Notes: generated from the sequence alone by a model not told the origin. A stretch of 15,922 nt of DNA from Dehalococcoidia bacterium UBA2158 (GCA_002328185.1 DCWQ01000001.1:1-15922), one strand, 5' to 3'; positions 6,105 to 13,984 are shown, counted from the first letter of the stretch. Program-made: numbers and translations.

Positions 6105-7754
6105 TTAGGATTTGACTGTTTCGGCCCCTCTACGGCCAGTACCGAGGATGAATCCCTCATATCCGTTGTCTGCGACCTCATTGCACTTTTTGCGGTAGGT
6201 CCCGACACCGCCCGCATAAGGCATAAACACACGGGGCTTCCCGGGGATATTCGCTCCGAGGTACCAGGAGTTCGCCTGCATGAACATCGTGGGCTCGGCG
6301 ACTTCATTCACATGGACAACCCATGCCTTCTCGGCGTCGGCTTCTGCCTCAACACTCTTGATGTCATATTCACGCATGTGCTGTAGCAGGTCCGCAATCC
6401 AGTCGATGTGCTGCTCTATGGACACCGGCATGTTACTCAAGACAGAAGGGCTGCCAGGTCCTGTGATCATGAACATGTTGGGGAATCCAGCCGTTTGTAG
6501 TCCGAGGTAGGTCTTCGGGCCCTCGGACCACTTTTCTTTGAGCAGCAGACCATCTCTACCGCGAATATCCATCTTGAAGAAGGTGCCCGTCATGGCGTCG
6601 AAACCGGTGGCGAATACGATCATGTCGAACTCGAACTCGTGGTCGTCAGTCCGTATCCCTCTGGGAGTGATCTCTTGGATCGGCGAGTGACGAATATCGA
6701 CTAGCTCGACATTTTCGCGGTTGTATGTTTCAAAGTAATCGGTATCAATGAGGGGACGTTTTGAACCGAATGGATGGTCCGTAGGCATGAGCTTTTCGGC
6801 GGTCTCGGGGTCCTGCACCATTTCGCGGATCTTCTTCCGGATAAACTCGGCCATAGTGTCGTTTGCCCTTCTGTCTGTGCTGACGTCTTTGAAGGACGTG
6901 CTCAGGAACCTGGTCCCACCTTCAGCCCAACTGGCCTCGTATATTTCCAGACGCTCCGCCGCACTTATCTCTAAAGCAGAGCGTTCATCGCGGTCCATGG
7001 GAAATCCTGCCGTGGACCACCTCGCCCTCTCCATTAAGTCATCGTAGTTCGGTTTTACCGTTTCCTCTAGAAACTTGCGGTCAATGGTGCCATGGCGCGC
7101 GGGAATCGTGTACTGCGGAGTCCGTTGAAACACGGTCAGGTGCTCCGCTTGCATGGCGATCACCGGGATCGATTGTATACCGCTTGAGCCCGTGCCAATG
7201 ACAGCCACGCGCTTCCCAGCGAAATCCACTTCTTCATGGGGCCAGCTTCCTGTGTGATATTGCTCTCCCTGAAAGGAGTCCAATCCTTTGATGTCTGGCA
7301 CATTGCCCGATGAGATGCACCCGATACCGGTGATTAGGAACTGTGATGTGACACGGTCGCCTTGGTCTGTTTCGACCTCCCAGAGGCTGGCATCCTCTAG
7401 GAATCTTGCCGAGGTGACCCGGGTGTTGAACTGAATGTTGCGGCGGAGGTCGAAACGGTCCGCGACGTGGTTCAGGTAGGAAAGAATCTCGGGCTGTTCC
7501 GGATACTTGCCACTCCAGTTCCAGTCCTGAAGCATCTCCTTGGAGAATGAGAAGCAATACATGTAGCTCTCGGAGTCGCAGCGTGCACCGGGGTAGCGGT
7601 TCCAATACCAGGTGCCGCCGACTCCGTCGCCCGTCTCGTACACTTGGACGGACATACCGTGTTCTTCCCGCAGCTTCCGTAGCATGCCCAATCCGGCAAA
7701 GCCAGCCCCTATGACCACGGCATCAAAGTCTGGGTGATTTTCCGAGTTCGCCAT
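6105..7754 (-). CDS. FAD-dependent Baeyer-Villiger monooxygenase (cyclohexanone monooxygenase-like)
   Basis: The 549-residue protein has the full length of a type I BVMO, which uses FAD and NADPH to convert a ketone to an ester or lactone in the cytoplasm. Seen in order: FAD Rossmann motif GAGFAG (16-21), GGTWYWNRYPGARCDSESY (46-64), BVMO fingerprint FQGEQYHTGSWP (161-172, with F161, H167, W171, P172), NADPH motif GTGSSG (187-192), FATGFD (381-386) and TGPGSPSVLSNMPVSIEQH (431-449). A GGAGGA Shine-Dalgarno at 7759-7764 supports the ATG at 7754. It is the last gene of a minus-strand cluster, 71 bases after the hydrolase. It is closely related to the left-edge BVMO, for example over WNRYPG...DSESY and YLN.VAD.FDLRR.IQFN. 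Related flavoenzymes can oxidise N or S instead, but the fingerprint argues for a BVMO. Confidence 0.95.
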   Translation of the reverse strand: MANSENHPDFDAVVIGAGFAGLGMLRKLREEHGMSVQVYETGDGVGGTWYWNRYPGARCDSESYMYCFSFSKEMLQDWNWSGKYPEQPEILSYLNHVADRFDLRRNIQFNTRVTSARFLEDASLWEVETDQGDRVTSQFLITGIGCISSGNVPDIKGLDSFQGEQYHTGSWPHEEVDFAGKRVAVIGTGSSGIQSIPVIAMQAEHLTVFQRTPQYTIPARHGTIDRKFLEETVKPNYDDLMERARWSTAGFPMDRDERSALEISAAERLEIYEASWAEGGTRFLSTSFKDVSTDRRANDTMAEFIRKKIREMVQDPETAEKLMPTDHPFGSKRPLIDTDYFETYNRENVELVDIRHSPIQEITPRGIRTDDHEFEFDMIVFATGFDAMTGTFFKMDIRGRDGLLLKEKWSEGPKTYLGLQTAGFPNMFMITGPGSPSVLSNMPVSIEQHIDWIADLLQHMREYDIKSVEAEADAEKAWVVHVNEVAEPTMFMQANSWYLGANIPGKPRVFMPYAGGVGTYRKKCNEVADNGYEGFILGTGRRGAETVKS

Positions 7755-7825
7755 TCTGTCCTCCGGGTGCTTGTTCGATTGGTTGGAGGGTCTTGCCAGG
7801 GAGCTAGACCTAGTTATTTCGCTGC

Positions 7826-8764
7826 CTAAGCTTTGCTCGTGCTGAAGATACTTGCTTTAACCGCTTTGACAATATGTTGAAACCCTAGCTCGCTACCTTG
7901 AAGCAACAGTAGAGTGAAGAATCCATGCATCTGGCCGGCGATTCTTTGGATATCAACCGGCACATCAGCTTCCTGCAAACGTGACGAGTAGGCCTCGCCT
8001 TCGTCCCGTAAGACATCGTGCTCCGCAGTAATTATGACGGCCGGCGGAAGTCTCGAGAGATTTTCGGTGTGCAAGGGAGAGGCGTCCGGCTGTGTACGGA
8101 GGGAGGGGTCTGGAAGGTAATGGTCCCAGAACCAAATCATCCCATCCCGTGTCAGCAGTAGTTGATTTTCGGGATCGGTATATGAGGGACGGTTAAAATC
8201 GGCATCGGTGACGGGATAGATGAGCGCCTGCAGCGCAATGGACGGTCCGTTGCGGTCGCGGGCGCGTATCGCCATGACAGCCGCAAGGTTTCCACCGGCG
8301 CTGTCACCGGCCACGATCAGCGGAACCTTTCGTCCCGCGATATCCATGATGTGTTGCCCGACCCATTCCAGTGCCGCATATGAATCATCCACCGCAGTCG
8401 GGTAGCGATGCTCCGGCGCAAGCCGGTATTCCACCAAGACGACTGCGCAAGATGTTCGCTCCGCGATCTTGCGCGCGACCGTGTCATACTCGTCGATTGA
8501 ACCTAAGACCCATCCGCCTCCGTGGTAGTAGACCAGAACACCAATGGGTTTTTCGAAGGGGACCAAGATCCGGAGCCTAGCTTGGCCGTCCGGTTCCTGG
8601 ATGTTACGCTCCTCAACACGCCACATCTCCGGCGCAGGGCCGGCAAGTTCTGCCAACTTAGATAACAAGGCGCGGGCCTCGTCGGGTGAGCATTCGTGCA
8701 AAGGCTTGCCATCGCCTTCGGCAAGTTGACTAAGTAGGCGGACGGTGGAGGAGTCAAGCGCCAT
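7826..8764 (-). CDS. Alpha/beta hydrolase, hormone-sensitive-lipase family (family IV carboxylesterase)
   Basis: The 312-residue cytoplasmic enzyme probably hydrolyses carboxylic esters or lactones. The oxyanion-hole motif HGGGW is at 81-85 and the nucleophile elbow GDSAGG at 153-158, giving S155. The acid is most likely D250 (in ITAEHDVLRDEG) and the base H280 (in QMHGFF). The EYRLAPEHRYP block (112-122) is also typical of the family, and length is normal. A GGGG Shine-Dalgarno lies about 5 bases before the ATG. The gene starts 12 bases after the nitroreductase stop, so it is almost certainly co-transcribed, and it precedes the BVMO gene. That position suggests it cleaves the ester or lactone made by the BVMO; this is inference from context. 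No signal peptide is visible. Confidence 0.92.
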   Translation of the reverse strand: MALDSSTVRLLSQLAEGDGKPLHECSPDEARALLSKLAELAGPAPEMWRVEERNIQEPDGQARLRILVPFEKPIGVLVYYHGGGWVLGSIDEYDTVARKIAERTSCAVVLVEYRLAPEHRYPTAVDDSYAALEWVGQHIMDIAGRKVPLIVAGDSAGGNLAAVMAIRARDRNGPSIALQALIYPVTDADFNRPSYTDPENQLLLTRDGMIWFWDHYLPDPSLRTQPDASPLHTENLSRLPPAVIITAEHDVLRDEGEAYSSRLQEADVPVDIQRIAGQMHGFFTLLLLQGSELGFQHIVKAVKASIFSTSKA

Positions 8765-8776
8765 AAATTCCCCTAT

Positions 8777-9412
8777 TCATATATTGCTAGTATAGCCCGG
8801 AGAGCCAACCTGCCAGCTTTCCCCCCAACGTTCAACAAAAGCGACTTCTTCCAAAGGCTTGCGCCTAGTTGGCCCGTAGCGGGTCCCATCGGCTGGGAAT
8901 CCAATCGGTAATAGGGCCATAGTCGTCACGTCATCAGGGATACTGAGCAGTTGTTTAATCTCTTTTTCAAAGCGCGTTTGACGGGTGGTCAAGACGCTGC
9001 CCAGCCCGAGTCCACGCGCCGCCAGAAGAATGTTTTGGACGGCGGGAAAGATGGAGGCAGCCGACGGTGTTGTACCTGGGTCAGCCTGGATGCAGGCTAG
9101 GAGCAACACAGGAACTTCCTCAATGTGGTCCTCCAGATGTTGGGCGCCGCCGTAGGCCCGCCGGACCTGTGCTGTGAGGTCAGTCCCGATCTCAAACCTA
9201 GACCCGGCTCGGTAAAGGTCTCCGATCTTACGCCTGGTCTCCGGGTCTCGAATGACGATGAAGCTCCATCCTTGTTTCGCTCCACCCGATGGCGCCTTGA
9301 CGGCGGCCTCCAGCAACCGGTTGATGAGTTCGTCAGGGACCGGATCAGGCTTGAAATAACGAATACCCCTTTGGGTGTCGATAGCCTCGAACAGGTCGAT
9401 TTTCTCAGGCAT
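8777..9412 (-). CDS. Nitroreductase-family FMN oxidoreductase
   Basis: The 211-residue protein belongs to the NAD(P)H:FMN nitroreductase fold, which binds FMN at a homodimer interface. Typical blocks are RGIRYFKPDPVPDELINRLLEAA (15-37), the FMN loop PSGGAKQGWSFIVIRD (41-56, where most relatives have Asn and Pro in place of A45 and G48), and AVQNILLAARGLGLGSVLTT (124-143). Members reduce nitro groups, quinones, enones or flavins, or act as dehydrogenases, so the reaction here is open. The gene starts 14 bases after the GMC stop and ends 12 bases before the hydrolase start, which places it in the operon. It might reduce an unsaturated intermediate or supply reduced flavin. A GGGAG Shine-Dalgarno precedes the ATG. 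The BluB branch cannot be excluded but nothing specific points to it. Confidence 0.9.
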   Translation of the reverse strand: MPEKIDLFEAIDTQRGIRYFKPDPVPDELINRLLEAAVKAPSGGAKQGWSFIVIRDPETRRKIGDLYRAGSRFEIGTDLTAQVRRAYGGAQHLEDHIEEVPVLLLACIQADPGTTPSAASIFPAVQNILLAARGLGLGSVLTTRQTRFEKEIKQLLSIPDDVTTMALLPIGFPADGTRYGPTRRKPLEEVAFVERWGESWQVGSPGYTSNI

Positions 9413-9426
9413 GTACTTCTCCCTTG

Positions 9427-10977
9427 TTATTTGCCTTCCCGGATGAAGTCTGATACCCGCTCCGCGATCATCATTGTGGTCACGTTGGTGTTGGCACGGA
9501 TGCAGTCTGGCATTATCGACGCGTCGACAATTCTCAGATTTTCCATCCCGTGGACCCTGCCATATTGGTCCACAACTGCCATTTTGTCTGAGCCCGGTCC
9601 CATCTTGCAGGTGCCTGAGATGTGCTGGCCGGTGGTTGCCTCGCGCAGCATATAGGCGTCCAATTTCTCGTCAGAAGACAGTTCATCATCTGTCGGCTCT
9701 ATCCGGGATTCGATGATGTCAGTGAACTTTTCATGCTGGCCAAGAGACACACATAGCCGCACAGCCTCTCTCATTCGCCTCAGATCTTCGTCGTATTGGA
9801 GATACCTGTAGTCCAAAGACGGTTGTTCATCCGGGTCGCTGGATGTGAGGCGCAACTCTCCAGCGCTAAGTTGCAACTCCAGAGAAGCCAACATCCTTAT
9901 GCCCAATGGAGGCACGTCCCCTACGCCTCGATAGTTTCGATCGGTCGCATAGGACTGCATGAAAATCAAGAGGTCGTTACGCACGTCTGACCCTTCCGCA
10001 GTCCACCGAAGAATCGTCTGGACCCTGGGAGCAAAGCCGTCAAGAGGGTAGTCCGGTTTCGTCTGCCAGGTGGTAAACACCATGGGATGATCGCGGAGGT
10101 TTTGTCCCACGCCGGGCAATTCGTGAATCACTGGTATTCCAATCTCCCCGAGATTATCTGCCGGTCCGACGCCTGAAAGCAACATGATATGCGGAGAGCC
10201 GATGGCCCCGGAGCTCAAGATAACCTCTCCGGCATCAACGGTAAATCGTTCACCTCCGCTTTCGACTTCCACGCCCACGGCCCGCTTGCCTTCGAAGATG
10301 ATCTTACGGGTTACGCAGTTTGGTCTGATGGTCAGGTTCAAGCGATGACGTGCCGGGTTCAAGTAACCCAAGGCCGTGCTGAATCGGATCCCGTTGGGGT
10401 TATTCAGTGGCACCGGCCCCACGCCGCTGGCATCAGGTGCATTGTGGTCAGGGCTGTCCGCAAATCCAGCGTCCCTGCAGGCCTCGTAGAATGCGGTTTG
10501 GTCCGGCCTCATTTCGTCTGGTTTGAACCGCCGGACCATGATTGCCCCTTCCGAACTATGGAAATCGTCGTCTGGAAAGTCTGGGTCAGCCTCAACCTTG
10601 CGGAAATACTGAATCAGGTTGGGGAACGCCCATTCGTCGTTGCCCATGGCTGCCCAAGAGTCATAATCCTCCGGCACGCCTCTTAAGAAAACTTGTCCGT
10701 TGATGGCGCTGGAACCTCCGGTCACCCTACCTCTAGGCACCAGCATCGGTGGCGCGGTATCACTTGCCTTGCCAAAAAATTGCCAGTTATGGTCACTGGT
10801 CATGATGTCAGTGGCGGTGGCGTACCCAAACTTTACTTCTTCGGGCAAGTGCTCAAAGTCGGGGTAGTCAGGCCCAGCTTCCAGCAACAACACGGAATGA
10901 TCCGGGTCTTCGCTGAGTCTGGCGGCCACTATGGAGCCGGCTGACCCCGCTCCAACAATCACTGTGTCGTACTTCAC
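9427..10977 (-). CDS. GMC-family FAD oxidoreductase (choline dehydrogenase-like alcohol dehydrogenase)
   Basis: This enzyme family oxidises primary or secondary alcohols with FAD, passing electrons to a dye, quinone or oxygen. Using the GTG start at 10977 the protein has 516 residues. Seen in order: FAD Rossmann motif GAGSAG (9-14), LLEAG (31-35), first GMC signature PRGRVTGGSSAINGQVFLRG (81-100), second signature GAIGSPHIMLLSGVGP (257-272), and the C-terminal catalytic part with H452 in TGQHISGTCKMGP and N498 in NTNVTTMMIAE. The open frame extends to an ATG at 11058, but that codon lies between the -35 and -10 boxes of a strong promoter. The GTG has a GGGAGG Shine-Dalgarno 6 bases upstream and puts the Rossmann motif at the normal N-terminal distance. 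It is the first gene of a four-gene operon. Confidence 0.94.
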   Translation of the reverse strand: MKYDTVIVGAGSAGSIVAARLSEDPDHSVLLLEAGPDYPDFEHLPEEVKFGYATATDIMTSDHNWQFFGKASDTAPPMLVPRGRVTGGSSAINGQVFLRGVPEDYDSWAAMGNDEWAFPNLIQYFRKVEADPDFPDDDFHSSEGAIMVRRFKPDEMRPDQTAFYEACRDAGFADSPDHNAPDASGVGPVPLNNPNGIRFSTALGYLNPARHRLNLTIRPNCVTRKIIFEGKRAVGVEVESGGERFTVDAGEVILSSGAIGSPHIMLLSGVGPADNLGEIGIPVIHELPGVGQNLRDHPMVFTTWQTKPDYPLDGFAPRVQTILRWTAEGSDVRNDLLIFMQSYATDRNYRGVGDVPPLGIRMLASLELQLSAGELRLTSSDPDEQPSLDYRYLQYDEDLRRMREAVRLCVSLGQHEKFTDIIESRIEPTDDELSSDEKLDAYMLREATTGQHISGTCKMGPGSDKMAVVDQYGRVHGMENLRIVDASIMPDCIRANTNVTTMMIAERVSDFIREGK

Positions 10978-10983
10978 TTTTAC

Positions 10984-10989
10984 CCTCCC
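10984..10989 (-). promoter_or_regulatory. Shine-Dalgarno that fixes the GTG start of the GMC gene
   Basis: GGGAGG on the minus strand stands 6 bases before the GTG at 10977. No comparable site precedes the upstream ATG at 11058. Confidence 0.7.
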
Positions 10990-11045
10990 GTATGTCAACG
11001 TGCCTTGATTTGAGGATCTGGTCACTAGACTCAGAACAGGCTTGG

Positions 11046-11074
11046 ATAATAGAAGCACATTTTCAGCGTGTCAA
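11046..11074 (-). promoter_or_regulatory. Near-consensus sigma70-type promoter of the GMC-BVMO operon
   Basis: On the minus strand a perfect TTGACA (11069-11074) is followed after exactly 17 bases by TATTAT (11046-11051, 5 of 6 to TATAAT). A start near 11039 gives a leader of about 60 bases before the GTG at 10977. It is the best promoter match I found in the window and lies directly upstream of a tight four-gene cluster. Confidence 0.7.
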
Positions 11075-11257
11075 TCTTGAGAAGAAACTCGGCGATACAC
11101 GTTGACTATAGGGTCCTCCACCCGATGGGAGTCCGGTGTTTTACTCGTTGGAGAAGCGCACCCTAAAGCCCCGCTGAGCAACACTGACGAAGGACAAAGA
11201 GACCCTTCGCTTGACTCAAGGTGACTGCTCGCAATAGGTGGTCTCTGCGGGGTGCCC

Positions 11258-11296
11258 GTTCGACAGGCCCAGGATAAAAGCGGGTCGGGTATCCTG
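11258..11296. repeat. Inverted repeat next to a dispersed-repeat-like sequence
   Basis: CAGGATA (11270-11276) and TATCCTG (11290-11296) form a perfect 7-bp inverted repeat with a 13-base loop. The left side, GTTCGACAGGCCCAGG, resembles a short extragenic sequence found in many bacterial genomes (CCTGAGCCTGTCGAA type). I found no second copy in the window, so its repeat nature is only suspected. Confidence 0.3.
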
Positions 11297-11330
11297 AGGT
11301 AGGGTAACTGCCAATTAGCCGTATGAAACT

Positions 11331-11371
11331 AGGCCGCTACCAACACCATCCGGCTGCGTTGGTAGCGGCCT
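11331..11371 (-). terminator. Strong hairpin downstream of the TPR gene, likely terminator
   Basis: AGGCCGCTACCAA (11331-11343) and TTGGTAGCGGCCT (11359-11371) form a perfect 13-bp GC-rich stem with a 15-base loop, 69 bases past the TPR stop. On the minus strand it is followed by AGTTTCAT, which is a weak U-tract. It separates the TPR gene from the next minus-strand promoter, so transcription termination or 3'-end protection is the likely role. Confidence 0.5.
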
Positions 11372-11440
11372 AAACTCGTAAATCTATCAGCAACGAGTTT
11401 CTTCTCGAATTATCTCCAACCGGCAAGAACCCGACTCTCT

Positions 11441-12883
11441 TCATTGAGCCACCGCTGCCTTTTGTTTGTTCAAAGCGTAAATCTCGGGAGTTCCAGAATC
11501 AGCGGCTCTCCAACCTTGCATTACACGGTGGAAGCTAGAGTTAGCCTCAGTTGATCGGCCCTGGCCAGATTGAACCCTGCCCAACCAAAACGTGTCGCGC
11601 ACAGACTCTCTCTGGTTCAGGCGCCTGTACAGCATGGTCTCCGCTTTTTCGAACTGTTCCGCCCGTATATAAGCTTCTAGCAAGGTATCTTCAAAGACTT
11701 CGCGCTGCGCATGGCTCCCTCCAATGCGCACTAACTGAGGGAAAACCGGCTCCATCAAACGGGCTGCTTCAGTGTAATTCTCTTTGGCAAATGCTTCGAG
11801 GCCCTGTATCAATGGCAGGATAACTTCCTTAGCAAAGGAGTCACCTCTCTCGGCTGCATTTTGTAGGCGGTTAGCCATCTGGCCCATCAATTCGTAGTCA
11901 CCGCTGCCCGCGAATGCCAAGGCAGCGTGCGCATCACGGAACGCCGCACCGGGGCCTGCGGCGGCAGAAGCCGCGATTTTCGACACTTCGTCCCACGGTT
12001 TCGGAGGTGGAGTGCCGCCATAGATCTGTAATCGCCACATCAAGGAAGCGCTGTCATTCAAAGCCGCCATATTATTGGCGATCACGGAGGGGCGGATGTA
12101 TTTTTCATAGCGATCCAGGGTCTCTTGATACTTGCCTTGGGCCATCTCAAAAAGTGCCAAATGCCATGACAAATGTACGTAGGAGCTAGCGGGCGCTTCG
12201 AATCCCTGGAGCCAAGAGCCCAAAAAATCTTCTCCAGTAGAGGCGTCCCCTCGTTCAAAGTGCACGTGTGTCATGGAATGACACGCGACAGCGTTGACCG
12301 GATTCATATCCAAAGAACGCTGAGCCAATTCCATCGCAATATCCAATTGGCCGGTCTCGTGGTGAGCAAAAGCGTATTCGGCTAGAAAGGCCCAATCATC
12401 CGTGCAATGGGCCTCAACGCTCTGGAGCAGCGACAGATATTCAGGGGGGAAATTCGGTGAACCAGCTCCGCTGCACCCCAGCATATACAATCGGTGGGCC
12501 AGCCGTAGTAGCAGTCTTTCCCGGGGAAACTCGGAGAGATGTTCTTTTATGAGGCTGATAGAATCACTGCCTCGCCCGAATATCCAATGACTGATGGATT
12601 CGATCAATTGGCGTTCCCTACGAGTGATTCCGGAGGTCAGATCCAGAGCTTTGCCCATGGTCTTCTTGGCTTCACCTGGAAGAGCCCGTTGTTGATACCA
12701 GTATGCGAGGCAACCATGGGCCAAGGCGAACCCTTCGTCCAGATCGATCGCTTCTTGAAATTTCAATTCAGGACCATGGTTCTGGGAGAGCAGTCGGTCC
12801 ACACCATCTTCCAAGGTATCGGCGGCCGCCGCCGAACTGGTACTTAGGGCCATACCGAAACGATCCCGAATCCCATTACTCAT
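11441..12883 (-). CDS. TPR-repeat protein, TTC38/StaR-like family
   Basis: The 480-residue, largely helical protein has no signal peptide or membrane segment. It resembles the TTC38/StaR-like group of tetratricopeptide proteins, whose biochemical role is poorly known. Supporting blocks are KFQEAIDLDEGFALAHGCLAYWY (41-63), DDWAFLAEYAFAHHETGQLDIAMELAQRSLDMNP (162-195), the adjoining VACHSMTHVHFERGD (199-213), and the family-typical SSYVHLSWHLALFEMAQGKYQETLDRYEKYI (233-263). Later TPR-like pairs lie at about 350-440. TPRs usually mediate protein contacts. A GAGG Shine-Dalgarno stands 5 bases before the ATG at 12883. The gene begins 71 bases after the beta-propeller gene on the same strand, with no convincing promoter between, so the two are probably co-transcribed. 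Confidence 0.85.
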   Translation of the reverse strand: MSNGIRDRFGMALSTSSAAAADTLEDGVDRLLSQNHGPELKFQEAIDLDEGFALAHGCLAYWYQQRALPGEAKKTMGKALDLTSGITRRERQLIESISHWIFGRGSDSISLIKEHLSEFPRERLLLRLAHRLYMLGCSGAGSPNFPPEYLSLLQSVEAHCTDDWAFLAEYAFAHHETGQLDIAMELAQRSLDMNPVNAVACHSMTHVHFERGDASTGEDFLGSWLQGFEAPASSYVHLSWHLALFEMAQGKYQETLDRYEKYIRPSVIANNMAALNDSASLMWRLQIYGGTPPPKPWDEVSKIAASAAAGPGAAFRDAHAALAFAGSGDYELMGQMANRLQNAAERGDSFAKEVILPLIQGLEAFAKENYTEAARLMEPVFPQLVRIGGSHAQREVFEDTLLEAYIRAEQFEKAETMLYRRLNQRESVRDTFWLGRVQSGQGRSTEANSSFHRVMQGWRAADSGTPEIYALNKQKAAVAQ

Positions 12884-12954
12884 GAAAGCCTCTAACGGGT
12901 CAAACTTGAAACGATGTCCATCAGGTTTTTACATTCTGAATCAACAAGGCAGTA

Positions 12955-13938
12955 CTATTTAGGTATAGACAACACGGACGAAATTTCGCTGAACTCTCGC
13001 CACAACTTATTCCAAGAGTCTCCGCCATCATCGCTGCAATAAAGGTGCCCATAACGACTGCCGGCGTAGGCCAATTGGCCGTCGGGCGACGAGATATCCA
13101 CAACCCACATAGCGCTGTTAGGCGATGTAGGTAGCGAGAGATCTTCCCAGGTTTGGCCGCTGTCTTTGGATCGCATGACTGTCCCGATCCGGCCTGGTGT
13201 GGTGTCGCCTATGGTCAAAAAAATGGTACTTGGATTCCCAGGGTGTACTTTTATTCCACGGGGGTAGGTATATGGAAACACTTCTTTGATTCCTATATTT
13301 TCCCATGTGGCACCATCGTCGATGCTCGTGAAAACATCATTGTTGACGACAACGACAATGGTCTTGGGTGGCCCCTTAGTGACCGCGACATTGTGGACAT
13401 CCAGGTTCGGAATGTCGCTTCCAGCCCTGGTCCAGGTGTCTCCTCCGTCAGAACTGTGCCTCAGGCCATCCACTTCTATACCTGCCCAGACGCTCTTGGA
13501 GTTCGTGGGATCAATCGCGATCCCCGTCATCTGTGGATTACCTATCGGACATTCCTCAACCACTTCCATGTCGCGGCGCTCCCAATTTTCCCCTCCGTCG
13601 TCCGATCGAAACATAGCGACCGGGGATGGGGTTCCGGTCCCGGAAAACATTATGTTTGGGTCCGTCGGGTCGATGGCCATCGCCCACACGGAGTATTCAC
13701 TTAAAGGCGAGACGATTCTCCGCCAGGACTGTCCTGCGTCAAGGCTCTTGAATAGACCCCGATCCGATCCAGCGAAGACCACGTCAGGTTGATCTGGATG
13801 ATTCGCCAGAACTCTAACCATCGGATTTTGATACATCCCCTGGTTGACAGATATACGCTGCCAAGTATCGCCTCTGTCCGAGCTACGCATAATGCCTTGT
13901 CCAACTGTGCCAACAAGGACCGTTGATTCACCTGCCAA
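12955..13938 (-). CDS. Seven-Asp-box beta-propeller protein (sialidase/BNR- and Ycf48-like fold)
   Basis: The 327-residue protein carries seven Asp-box motifs of the form S-x-D-x-G-x-T/S/N-W, at about 19-26, 65-72, 112-119, 162-169, 205-212, 257-264 and 302-309. The 43-52 residue spacing is that of propeller blades, which suggests one complete seven-bladed propeller. Asp-boxes stabilise hairpins in sialidases, VPS10/sortilin domains and Ycf48-like assembly factors. They are structural, so they give no reaction; I see no sialidase active-site pattern. The start is a TTG at 13938 with a GAGG Shine-Dalgarno 7 bases upstream; the frame has an upstream stop and no ATG or GTG before the first blade. 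No signal peptide is visible, so a cytoplasmic location is likely. It precedes the TPR gene in the same direction. Confidence 0.85.
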   Translation of the reverse strand: MAGESTVLVGTVGQGIMRSSDRGDTWQRISVNQGMYQNPMVRVLANHPDQPDVVFAGSDRGLFKSLDAGQSWRRIVSPLSEYSVWAMAIDPTDPNIMFSGTGTPSPVAMFRSDDGGENWERRDMEVVEECPIGNPQMTGIAIDPTNSKSVWAGIEVDGLRHSSDGGDTWTRAGSDIPNLDVHNVAVTKGPPKTIVVVVNNDVFTSIDDGATWENIGIKEVFPYTYPRGIKVHPGNPSTIFLTIGDTTPGRIGTVMRSKDSGQTWEDLSLPTSPNSAMWVVDISSPDGQLAYAGSRYGHLYCSDDGGDSWNKLWREFSEISSVLSIPK

Positions 13939-13945
13939 AGCATTA

Positions 13946-13949
13946 CCTC
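13946..13949 (-). promoter_or_regulatory. Shine-Dalgarno supporting the TTG start of the beta-propeller gene
   Basis: GAGG lies 7 bases before the TTG at 13938. The nearby ATG at 13943 is in another frame, which yields only an 80-codon shadow reading, so the TTG is the better choice. Confidence 0.5.
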
Positions 13950-13984
13950 GGATTTGTAGACGGAATCGGCTTGAGTTGCGGCCC

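Larger units (their letters stand above)
10978..11440. other. Intergenic region between TPR gene and GMC operon
   Basis: This 463-base region contains the GMC ribosome-binding site, the GMC promoter (11046-11074), a 7-bp inverted repeat (11270-11296) and a strong 13-bp hairpin (11331-11371). Between 11075 and 11260 I see no gene, and no riboswitch or small-RNA class that I can name. Confidence 0.6.

Noticed and set aside
13153..13704. 183-codon plus-strand frame opposite the beta-propeller gene
   Set aside because: The minus-strand frame carries seven regular Asp-boxes; the plus-strand frame is a shadow of it.
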